Part shown: piece by piece, positions 1 through 6,415 of the stretch
Numbering within the stretch: position 1 is the first letter of the stretch
Layout: each line of letters starts with the position of its first letter
DNA from: an uncultured Blautia sp.
GTDB lineage: Bacteria; Bacillota; Clostridia; Lachnospirales; Lachnospiraceae
Reading direction: 5' to 3'
DNA: 23,294 bases
Assembly: GCA_900553515.1 (NCBI GenBank)
Contig: USDN01000045.1
Coordinates: 1 to 23,294 of the forward strand
Translations under genes and position numbers: made by a program
The notes under the pieces: generated by a model
The model's database searches: none
What the model saw: the letters and a program-made list of their open reading frames with translations, nothing else
What the model was told of the DNA's origin: nothing

Positions 1-102
1 TTTTGACTGTTATTAGTCTACACCATCGGTTTTCTTAAGTCCAGCTAACCCCTGAGCAGTAACTCTTTTTATTAATAATTAACAAATTTTGCAAAAATAG
101 GG

Positions 103-131
103 TTGTATTTTTTCTACAAATGCACTATAAT
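103..131 (+). promoter_or_regulatory. Probable sigma-A promoter of the P-loop gene
   Basis: A consensus -10 box TATAAT lies at 126-131 and a weak -35 box TTGTAT at 103-108, with a 17-base spacer. Transcription would start near 138 and give a leader of about 60 bases before the ATG at 198. The surrounding bases 1-197 are AT-rich and I see no other gene or clear structure in them. Confidence 0.55.
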
Positions 132-197
132 TGAAACATATTAATTAAGCATTTTGTTAGAAATTAATATTATATTGTGTCTAAGGAGGAAAACAGG

Positions 198-617
198 ATG
201 GTTGAACTGATCGTAGGAAAGAAAGGCAAGGGCAAAACAAAAGTACTGTTAGACAAAGTGAACGGCGCAATTAAAGACGCAAATGGCAGCATTGTTTACT
301 TAGACAAAAGCACGAAACATATGTATGAACTGAATAATAAGGTTCGTCTTATTGATGTTTCTGTATATCCTATTAAAAATGCGGATGAGTTTGTTGGATT
401 TGTTTGTGGTATCATTTCTCAGGATCACGACCTTGAGCAGATTTATCTGGACAGCTTCCTGACTACAGCGAAACTGGAAGGACTGGATGCAACTGCTACA
501 CTGGAACAGCTGGAAGAGATTGGAGAGAAATTTGGTATTTCCTTTATCATCAGTATGTCTCTTGACAAAGAAGAAGTTCCGGCAGAGTTCCAGGATAAGA
601 TCGGAACTGCATTATAA
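198..617 (+). CDS. Small P-loop NTPase-like protein of unknown function
   Basis: This 139-residue protein opens with a Walker A (P-loop) motif, GKKGKGKT at residues 7-14, so it should bind ATP or GTP. A hydrophobic strand ending in Asp (QIYLD, around residues 82-86) could serve as Walker B. I see no membrane segment or signal peptide. The start is the ATG at 198, because AAGGAGG at 183-189 sits eight bases before it; an in-frame GTG at 177 lies upstream of that ribosome site and is rejected. Proteins of this kind in clostridia are sometimes labelled 'twitching motility protein PilT', but no pilus gene is nearby and the protein is far too short for a PilT ATPase. It has its own promoter and terminator, so it is probably a single-gene unit. 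Nucleotide binding is well supported; the function is unknown. Confidence 0.8.
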   Translation: MVELIVGKKGKGKTKVLLDKVNGAIKDANGSIVYLDKSTKHMYELNNKVRLIDVSVYPIKNADEFVGFVCGIISQDHDLEQIYLDSFLTTAKLEGLDATATLEQLEEIGEKFGISFIISMSLDKEEVPAEFQDKIGTAL

Positions 618-656
618 TCCGGGGATAAAGCAGACAACTACATAAAGAAAAAGCAG

Positions 657-688
657 GGGACTTTGTAAATATACAGAGTCCCTTATTT
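657..688 (+). terminator. Rho-independent terminator after the P-loop gene
   Basis: The arms at 657-666 and 673-682 form a 10-bp stem with one G-U pair, closed by a 6-base loop and followed by TTATTT. The hairpin lies 40 bases after the stop codon. Confidence 0.75.
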
Positions 689-727
689 ATGTAATACGAA
701 AGCAGTACAAAAGGAGCAGATCAGAAT

Positions 728-1501
728 ATGACCAGAGAACAATTTTATACACAGCTGAAAGATAGCTTTCAAGACCTGTTATATGCAAATAAAATAGAAA
801 ATGATCTCCTTTCTGTTTCCTGCCGTGCCCTGACGCCGGAGGAAGCCATCGGCAACACAGTACGACAGGATTTTCCTATTCTGACAGGAAAGGATATTAT
901 GATCCAGGCGGAATACAAAGGTACAAAAGGACAGGCATTTACCTCAGCGCCTGCTGTATATAACGGAACTCTAAAGGATATCCTTAACATGGATATCCTG
1001 CATAACGCTCATGAACGGAGTATTTTTGTTGCTTCCATAAATGCCGTAATGGCTTTTCTTGGGCAATGTACCGGAACTGTCCATTGCCGTAAAGATGGGC
1101 CAGAAGCCTGTGCACAGGATATGCAGAATTATCTGGAATGTCATTATCCGGATATAAAAAGAATAGCCCTGATAGGCTATCAGCCGGCTCTTTTGGAAAT
1201 GCTGTCCACAAGCAGCTATGAAGTACGTGTGCTGGATCTGAATCCGAATAATATCGGGCAGATACGCTACGGGATCTGTGTAGAGGATGGTGAGCTGGCA
1301 AAAGACGAAATAAAGAATCACTATGCCCAGCTGATCCTCTGTACAGGAAGTACCATCTGCAACGGCTCTATTGTAGATTATCTGGATCTGAAACAGGATG
1401 TTCTGTTTTTCGGTACAAGCGCAGCCGGGGCTGCGGCTCTTCTTGGTTTGAAAAGAGTCTGTTTTGCCGAAAAATATATTGATACTATGCAGGATTTGTG
1501 A
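728..1501 (+). CDS. DUF4213/DUF364 Rossmann-like protein (putative heavy-metal chelation)
   Basis: This is a 257-residue protein. The N-terminal part (about residues 5-95) matches the DUF4213 pattern, including the segment around residues 26-45 (ENDLLSVS, then the TPEEA and IGNT motifs). The C-terminal part (about 140-250) matches DUF364: KRIALIGYQPAL at 144-155 begins a Rossmann-like fold, TGSTICNGS is near 207-214, and a Gly/Ala-rich GTSAAGAAALLG stretch is at 229-240. Family knowledge suggests a SAM- or nucleotide-type fold with a proposed but unproven role in binding metals or metal cofactors. AAGGAG at 711-716 supports the ATG at 728. It stands between the terminator at 657-688 and the AT-rich nuclease gene, with no obvious partner, transporter or cofactor gene beside it. 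The family call is fairly firm; the substrate is unknown. Confidence 0.8.
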   Translation: MTREQFYTQLKDSFQDLLYANKIENDLLSVSCRALTPEEAIGNTVRQDFPILTGKDIMIQAEYKGTKGQAFTSAPAVYNGTLKDILNMDILHNAHERSIFVASINAVMAFLGQCTGTVHCRKDGPEACAQDMQNYLECHYPDIKRIALIGYQPALLEMLSTSSYEVRVLDLNPNNIGQIRYGICVEDGELAKDEIKNHYAQLILCTGSTICNGSIVDYLDLKQDVLFFGTSAAGAAALLGLKRVCFAEKYIDTMQDL

Positions 1502-1556
1502 TATATATGACATTATAAAGTTGCTAATGTCTATAAAAAGAAAGAATCATAAGTTT

Positions 1557-2516
1557 ATGAGATATTTTATTTATTCGTTAAGAGATTTTTTTACAAATAC
1601 TAAAAATTTATTTTATATAGGATTACTCATACTCTTTTTTATGCTCTTAAACTTGATTGTTTTTATAATTATCCCCTTTTACTGGAAAAAAGCATTTCTA
1701 AAAAAATATCAACTTGATTTTTTACCAGACAAAATTAAAGTAACAAAACAATCAAAAAATACCAATGTTGCATATTATACAATAGAATTTCCAAAATGGA
1801 AAAAATCTAAAAAAGATGGAACTCGAGATTTAAGAGTCACTAAAAATTCTATTATTTATGGTAAATGTAATCTATATATTGGAAAATATATACTCATTAC
1901 CGAAAATCCTCTCATTTTAATAGACTATGTCTATTATTTGCGAACTTTAGGTTTAAACATTTCTTTAAATAAATACGAAAAAGAAAAACAGAAGCATATT
2001 ATTTTGCAAAAGAAATATCAAAATACACTATATAAAATAGAGGAACTTATAGAAGTATTTTCAAGTAATCCTTATGCTTTTGAAAAGTATTGCGCTTCCC
2101 TCTATCGTAAAATGGGAATACAGGCAACAACTACTTCTGCATCAAATGATGGAGGGTATGATATTATTTTAAAATATCCAAATAAAACTACTGCTATTGT
2201 TGAGTGTAAATGTTTTAATCGAAATCATTCTGTTGGCAGACCTCTAATTCAAAAACTCGTCGGAGCAAATCAGGTTGTTCATGCAGATAACATGATTTTT
2301 ATTACTACCAGTTCTTTTTCTGAAGGAGCAATTCTTTATGCAGAACAATGTAATGTTTCTTTAATTGATGGAATAACGCTAATAAAAATGGTTCAAAAAT
2401 ATGTAAAACCAGATTACAGAAAAATTTATACTACACTTGAAGAGTGTAGCCTAGATAAAACAGATTTGAGAAGATATATACCAAATGATATTCTTCAGTT
2501 TTTAGAACCAAAATAA
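1557..2516 (+). CDS. Membrane-anchored Mrr-like restriction endonuclease-fold protein
   Basis: From the ATG at 1557 this is a 319-residue protein. Residues about 18-41 form one strongly hydrophobic membrane segment. A basic middle region and a Lys/Glu-rich, possibly coiled stretch (about 139-167) follow. A PD-(D/E)xK nuclease domain of the Mrr type occupies about 170-285: FEKYCASLYRKMG at 175-187, the catalytic Asp in GGYDI (D202), and the E-x-K pair in VECKC (E216, K218). Mrr-type proteins cleave DNA, often foreign or modified DNA. No methyltransferase or specificity gene is adjacent. The gene is far poorer in GC than its neighbours (two 60-base lines I counted have 12 and 14 G+C), which suggests horizontal transfer. 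The start is uncertain: ATGs at 1527 and 1557 are both possible and neither has a strong ribosome site. The nuclease fold is well supported; the target is unknown. Confidence 0.8.
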   Translation: MRYFIYSLRDFFTNTKNLFYIGLLILFFMLLNLIVFIIIPFYWKKAFLKKYQLDFLPDKIKVTKQSKNTNVAYYTIEFPKWKKSKKDGTRDLRVTKNSIIYGKCNLYIGKYILITENPLILIDYVYYLRTLGLNISLNKYEKEKQKHIILQKKYQNTLYKIEELIEVFSSNPYAFEKYCASLYRKMGIQATTTSASNDGGYDIILKYPNKTTAIVECKCFNRNHSVGRPLIQKLVGANQVVHADNMIFITTSSFSEGAILYAEQCNVSLIDGITLIKMVQKYVKPDYRKIYTTLEECSLDKTDLRRYIPNDILQFLEPK

Positions 2517-2588
2517 TTAAATATTTTCAAAAATTATAGTATCTTTTTACAGACATTTATAAGAAGACAAAAACAGGAGGAAATGCAC

Positions 2589-3341
2589 ATGTATCAGTTA
2601 TGGGAGGCATTAAAAACAGCAAAAAATTACAGATGGGTAGAATTATCTCATTCCATGAATAACGACAGTCCTTACTGGGCCGGCATTCCGGAAGGAACAG
2701 TAGAACTGGCAAAAATGTGCTTTGACTGGGGAAATCCTATGCTGGAGTGTCTGATCCAGACATTTAAGTTTCCGGGACAGTTTGGAACCCATATTGATTT
2801 TCCGGGACATTTTATAAAGGGCAGGGAGCTTTCAGAGAAATATGATGTACATGATCTGATCTTTCCATTATGTGTCATTGATGTAACCGAAAAAGTAAAA
2901 GAAAATCCCAGATATGCAGCTACCGTGGAAGATATAAAGAAATACGAACAAACATATGGAGACATACCCGACGGCGCACTGGTCGCCCTCAGAACGGACT
3001 GGTACAAAAACTGGCCGGATATGGACGCATTATCCGGAACCGGAGAGGATGGCAGCGAAAACTTTCCCGGTTGGTCCATGGAAGCTTTGAAATACATATA
3101 TGAGGTAAGAAATGCAGCAGCGAACGGACATGAAACTCTGGATACTGATTCTTCGGCTGTTGCAGAAAAAGCAGGGGATCTGATCTGTGAAAGATATGTT
3201 CTGAACCAGGGCAAGCTGCAGGTGGAGCTTCTGAAAAATCTCGATCAGGTATCTCCGGCAGGTGCTGTTATAATCGTTGCCTATCCGCGGATTGAGGGAG
3301 CTACCGGACTTCCGGCCAGGGTATGGGCAATTACAGAATAA
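2589..3341 (+). CDS. Cyclase-family (kynurenine formamidase-like) metal-dependent hydrolase
   Basis: This 250-residue protein belongs to the cyclase family (PF04199), whose members hydrolyse amides or related bonds with a divalent metal. The signature GTHIDFPGHF at residues 66-75 supplies three expected metal ligands, H68, D70 and H74. A family-typical segment LVALRTDWYKNW is at 131-142 and the Asp/Ser pair DTDSS at 185-189. E213 fits the glutamate normally found in the later ENL-type motif. The His usually found about 12 residues before that glutamate appears to be replaced (E201-R202), so the metal site may differ. The start at ATG 2589 is chosen because AGGAGG at 2575-2580 ends eight bases before it; the ATG at 2583 would be only two bases away. 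The substrate cannot be told from the sequence, and no kynurenine-pathway genes are nearby. Confidence 0.85.
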   Translation: MYQLWEALKTAKNYRWVELSHSMNNDSPYWAGIPEGTVELAKMCFDWGNPMLECLIQTFKFPGQFGTHIDFPGHFIKGRELSEKYDVHDLIFPLCVIDVTEKVKENPRYAATVEDIKKYEQTYGDIPDGALVALRTDWYKNWPDMDALSGTGEDGSENFPGWSMEALKYIYEVRNAAANGHETLDTDSSAVAEKAGDLICERYVLNQGKLQVELLKNLDQVSPAGAVIIVAYPRIEGATGLPARVWAITE

Positions 3342-3353
3342 TAAAACATTGTA

Positions 3354-3382
3354 TTGAAATATATGCATAATAGTAGTATAAT
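3354..3382 (+). promoter_or_regulatory. Strong sigma-A promoter of the folate operon
   Basis: The -35 box TTGAAA (3354-3359) and the perfect -10 box TATAAT (3377-3382) are separated by 17 bases. The expected start near 3389 is about 20 bases before the THF aptamer, so the transcript would contain the complete riboswitch. Confidence 0.8.
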
Positions 3383-3409
3383 TATGCCAGATAAATAATA
3401 TGCAAAATA

Positions 3410-3496
3410 GGATTTCATGCGTCAAGTGTTCCGTGGATGGGGAGTTGCCACAGAAACGAAAAGCTCGTCTTACGATATGAATTCCGCACCCGTTGC
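3410..3496 (+). promoter_or_regulatory. THF-I (tetrahydrofolate) riboswitch aptamer
   Basis: Conserved blocks of the THF-I class appear in order: GCGTCAAGTG at 3419-3428, ATGGG at 3437-3441, GTTGCCAC at 3444-3451, ACGAA at 3456-3460 and GCACCCG at 3486-3492. The closing stem P1 pairs 3410-3418 with 3477-3485, nine positions with one T-T mismatch. A second stem pairs 3429-3436 with 3448-3455, with one C-A mismatch. A small hairpin pairs 3465-3468 with 3472-3475. Loop bases G3440-G3442 can pair with C3489-C3491, matching the pseudoknot of the class. Compared with the Streptococcus mutans aptamer as I remember it, one pseudoknot pair changes from A-U to G-C, which is compensatory. The aptamer precedes folE, a known genomic setting for this class. 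It should reduce expression when tetrahydrofolate is plentiful. Confidence 0.82.
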
Positions 3497-3511
3497 AACA
3501 TACAGATGACA

Positions 3512-3583
3512 AACATCTCGATTGTGAAGGGATATTAGAATTATTATTTATTCCAGATGCTCATTCACATCGGGATGTTTTTT
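3512..3583 (+). terminator. Riboswitch-controlled terminator before folE
   Basis: The arms at 3512-3528 and 3564-3579 form about 16 bp with one G-U pair and one bulged T. A 35-base AU-rich loop separates them, and the hairpin ends in six T at 3578-3583. A competing small hairpin, AGATG at 3504-3508 with CATCT at 3514-3518, overlaps the left arm and could be part of an antiterminator. The position between aptamer and folE fits transcription attenuation. Confidence 0.65.
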
Positions 3584-3676
3584 GTGTACCTGAATTTATT
3601 TCCATGCATTTCTTTGCATCATAAATCCATACCAGAATACTCGCATCCCGAAATATTTTTAAGGAGGTAACTGAGT

Positions 3677-4231
3677 ATGATGGATCATGAAAAAATCAAA
3701 CAGGGGGTTCGCCTGATGCTGGAAGGTATCGGTGAAGACATCAGCCGGGAAGGTCTTCTGGAAACTCCAGATCGGATCGCACGTATGTGTGAACAGATCT
3801 ACGGAGGGCTTTATGAGGATCCCGCTGCCCATCTGAACAAACAATTCCAGGCGATTAATAATAACATCGTCATTGAAAAAGACATCACCTTTTATTCTGT
3901 CTGTGAACATCATCTGCTCCCCTTCTATGGAAAGGCACATGTAGCCTATATTCCGGACAGCAAAGTAGCCGGTCTCAGCAAGCTTGCCCGAACGGTAGAG
4001 GTTTTTGCCAGAAGACCGCAGATCCAGGAAAATATGACAGCCCAGATCGCAGATGCGCTGGAAAAACATCTGAAACCAAAGGGTGTTATGGTTATGATCG
4101 AAGCCGAGCATATGTGTATGACCATGCGCGGAGTACAGAAGCCCGGAAGCAAAACAGTAACCACCATAGTAAGAGGCGTTTTTGCAGAAGATCTTTCTTT
4201 ACAGCAGACATTTCTGCAGATGGTGAAATAG
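3677..4231 (+). CDS. folE: GTP cyclohydrolase I
   Basis: This enzyme converts GTP to 7,8-dihydroneopterin triphosphate plus formate, the first step of folate synthesis, in the cytoplasm. The 184-residue length is usual for a compact bacterial enzyme. The zinc ligands are visible: C76 and H79 in SVCEHHLLPF (residues 74-83) and C147 in EAEHMCMTMRG (142-152). The segment GLSKLARTVEVFARRPQ (99-115) is a family signature, and KPGS follows at 155-158. AAGGAGGT at 3661-3668 supports the ATG at 3677; the adjacent ATG at 3680 is equally possible. It is the first gene of the operon with the HD protein, folP and folBK, behind a THF riboswitch. Confidence 0.97.
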   Translation: MMDHEKIKQGVRLMLEGIGEDISREGLLETPDRIARMCEQIYGGLYEDPAAHLNKQFQAINNNIVIEKDITFYSVCEHHLLPFYGKAHVAYIPDSKVAGLSKLARTVEVFARRPQIQENMTAQIADALEKHLKPKGVMVMIEAEHMCMTMRGVQKPGSKTVTTIVRGVFAEDLSLQQTFLQMVK

Positions 4232-4234
4232 GCT

Positions 4235-4720
4235 ATGGAACGGATACGAAAAATACAGGAACATCCTTTGTTTCAGGAGCTTGTTAAAAAACTTCAGACG
4301 GCAGAGAAGGACAGACAATTTTGCCGACATACCATGGAGCATTTTCTTGATGTAGCCAGACTGATGTATATCTACAGCCTGGAAGATGGCACTGCCATTG
4401 AAAAAGATATCATTTATGCGGCAGCGCTCCTTCATGATCTTGGACGATATGAGCAGCTGATCCATGGCACTCCCCATGATATCGCCAGTGCCAGGACAGC
4501 TGAATGTATTATGAAAGACTGTGATTTTCAAGCGGAAGAGATTGACGCGGTAAAAGAAGCAATCCTTGGTCACCGGAATGCCGCAAGCCTTTCCAGTGAT
4601 TATCCTCTCACTGCATATCTGTACCGGGCAGACAAAAAATCACGAAACTGCTTTGCCTGTCCGTCAGAACCGGAGTGTAACTGGCCGGAGGAAAAGAAGA
4701 ACCTGTGGATAGAATACTGA
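4235..4720 (+). CDS. HD-domain protein in the folate operon
   Basis: This 161-residue protein is an HD-superfamily metal-dependent phosphohydrolase. Probable metal ligands are H32 or H36 in RHTMEHFLDVARL, the HD pair H67-D68 in ALLHDLGR, and D133 in YRADKKSR. The C-terminus carries three cysteines (C139, C142, C148) in a CxxC-x5-C pattern followed by a Trp. The gene starts three bases after the folE stop and ends 18 bases before folP, so it is surely co-transcribed. Its place between folE and folP suggests that it removes a phosphate from a pterin intermediate such as dihydroneopterin (tri)phosphate, a step with no other candidate in this operon. That role is inference; HD proteins also act on many other phosphoesters. 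Confidence 0.85.
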   Translation: MERIRKIQEHPLFQELVKKLQTAEKDRQFCRHTMEHFLDVARLMYIYSLEDGTAIEKDIIYAAALLHDLGRYEQLIHGTPHDIASARTAECIMKDCDFQAEEIDAVKEAILGHRNAASLSSDYPLTAYLYRADKKSRNCFACPSEPECNWPEEKKNLWIEY

Positions 4721-4738
4721 ATATAAAGGAGAAATCGC

Positions 4739-5545
4739 ATGAAGATCGGTAACAGAGAATTTGACGTAAAAAACAAAACCTATATTATGGGAATCCTGAA
4801 CGTAACACCGGATTCCTTTTCAGACGGAGGGAAGTATAACCACCTGGATGCAGCGCTTTTTCATGCAGAAGAAATGCTTCGCGACGGTGCGGATATCATT
4901 GATATCGGAGGAGAATCCACCCGTCCGGGGCATACAGTGATTACAGATCAGGAAGAGATTTCCCGCGTAGTACCTGTGATCGAAGCTGTAAAAAGCCGTT
5001 TCGACGTACCAGTTTCCATTGATACTTATAAAGGAGCAGTAGCAGAGGCAGCCTTAAAAGCAGGCGCAGATCTGGTCAATGACATCTGGGGATTTAAACA
5101 CGAAAAAAAAGTGGCAGACCTGACTGCACAGTACAAAGCCGCCTGCTGTCTGATGCATAACCGTCATGAGGCTGTCTATGATAGTTTTCTCAGTGATCTG
5201 GTAAAGGATATGGAAGAATGTGTAGAGATTGCAAGAAAAGCCGGTATTTCCGATGACAAGATCATTCTGGATCCAGGCGTAGGCTTTGGAAAAACCTATG
5301 AGATGAATCTGGAAGCGATCCACCATGTGGACGTACTGCATCAGCTGGGATTTCCAATCCTTCTTGGTACGTCACGAAAGTCTGTGATCGGACTTACTCT
5401 GGATCTGCCTGCTGACCAGCGCGTAGAAGGAACCGTAGCTACTACAGTCATTGGAGTTATGAAAGGCTGCGCCTTTGTTCGTGTTCATGACATTAAAGAA
5501 AATAAGCGGGCAATACAGATGACTGAAGCAATTTTAGGGAGATAA
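4739..5545 (+). CDS. folP: Dihydropteroate synthase
   Basis: The enzyme joins p-aminobenzoate to 6-hydroxymethyl-dihydropterin diphosphate, giving dihydropteroate; it is the sulfonamide target. The 268-residue TIM-barrel protein shows all usual motifs in order: NVTPDSFSDGG (21-31), DIGGESTRPG (55-64), a SIDTYK strand, NDIWGF, LMHNR, DPGVGFGKT and GTSRKSVIG. AAAGGAG at 4725-4731 sits seven bases before the ATG. The stop codon TAA shares its last A with the start of folBK, so translation is probably coupled. Confidence 0.97.
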   Translation: MKIGNREFDVKNKTYIMGILNVTPDSFSDGGKYNHLDAALFHAEEMLRDGADIIDIGGESTRPGHTVITDQEEISRVVPVIEAVKSRFDVPVSIDTYKGAVAEAALKAGADLVNDIWGFKHEKKVADLTAQYKAACCLMHNRHEAVYDSFLSDLVKDMEECVEIARKAGISDDKIILDPGVGFGKTYEMNLEAIHHVDVLHQLGFPILLGTSRKSVIGLTLDLPADQRVEGTVATTVIGVMKGCAFVRVHDIKENKRAIQMTEAILGR

Positions 5546-6375
5546 TGATGGATAAGATCACAATTGATAAACTGGAAGTATTTGCCAGTCATGGCGTTTA
5601 CCCGGAAGAAAACGTACTGGGTCAGAAATTTATTATTTCTGTTATTCTCTATACAAGCACCAGAAAAGCCGGTGTCACAGATGAGCTTTCTTTCTCCGTC
5701 AATTATGGAGAAGTCAGTCATTTTATCCGGAAATATATGACAGAGCATACCTGGAAGCTGTTGGAATGTGCTGCAGAACACCTTGCCCAGGCAATTCTTC
5801 TGGAATATCCTCTGGTAAAAAAACTGGACCTGGAGATCCAGAAGCCATGGGCGCCAATAGGTCTTCCTTTAAATACAGTTTCCGTGAAGATCACCAGAAG
5901 CTGGCATACAGCATATATTGCCCTGGGTTCTAATATGGGTGACAAAAAAGCCTACCTGGATATGGCAGTAAAACGATTAAATGAAAGGAAAGACTGCCAG
6001 GTTAAAAAAGTTTCCGATTACCTGGTGACAGCGCCTTATGGAGTGACCGATCAGGATGATTTCCTTAACGGGGCACTGGAACTTCAGACAATGCTGGATC
6101 CGGAAGAGCTTCTTCTGGCTCTCCACCAGATCGAACAGGAGGCGAACCGTGTCCGAAAGATCCACTGGGGTCCCCGGACACTGGATCTGGATATTCTTCT
6201 GTACGATGATCTTATTCTGGATACCCCGGATCTTCATATCCCTCATATTGAAATGCATCTGAGAGATTTTGTGCTTATTCCAATGGAACAGATTGCCCCA
6301 TGGAAACGTCATCCACTAACCGGAAAAACAATAGAAGAAATGCTACGGGATTTAGGCGGAAGAAAAGAATCCTAA
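5545..6375 (+). CDS. folBK: Fused dihydroneopterin aldolase / HPPK (FolB-FolK)
   Basis: One 276-residue polypeptide holds two folate enzymes. Residues 1 to about 118 are FolB, with the SHGVYPEEN motif (15-23, including E22) and the catalytic lysine K100 in QKPWAPIGL (99-107). It cleaves dihydroneopterin to 6-hydroxymethyl-dihydropterin. Residues about 122-276 are FolK, which diphosphorylates that product: ALGSNMGD (126-133), FLNGAL (173-178), and the metal-binding RTLDLDIL (211-218, with D214 and D216). The start ATG overlaps the folP stop by one base (TAATG). The fusion channels two consecutive steps directly before FolP in the pathway. Confidence 0.96.
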   Translation: MMDKITIDKLEVFASHGVYPEENVLGQKFIISVILYTSTRKAGVTDELSFSVNYGEVSHFIRKYMTEHTWKLLECAAEHLAQAILLEYPLVKKLDLEIQKPWAPIGLPLNTVSVKITRSWHTAYIALGSNMGDKKAYLDMAVKRLNERKDCQVKKVSDYLVTAPYGVTDQDDFLNGALELQTMLDPEELLLALHQIEQEANRVRKIHWGPRTLDLDILLYDDLILDTPDLHIPHIEMHLRDFVLIPMEQIAPWKRHPLTGKTIEEMLRDLGGRKES

Positions 6376-6415
6376 GATAAAATTTCTGTAAAACAGAAGG
6401 AAAGAGACAAACACA

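Noticed and set aside
1..176. End of another gene or an RNA at the left edge
   Set aside because: No long open frame, tRNA-like fold or clear hairpin could be supported there.
971..1513. A - strand open frame of 180 codons opposite the DUF364 gene
   Set aside because: The + strand frame has a ribosome site and family motifs; this one has neither.
1502..2588. Insertion-sequence remains around the Mrr-like gene
   Set aside because: I found no terminal inverted repeats, target duplication or transposase fragment; only low GC suggests transfer.
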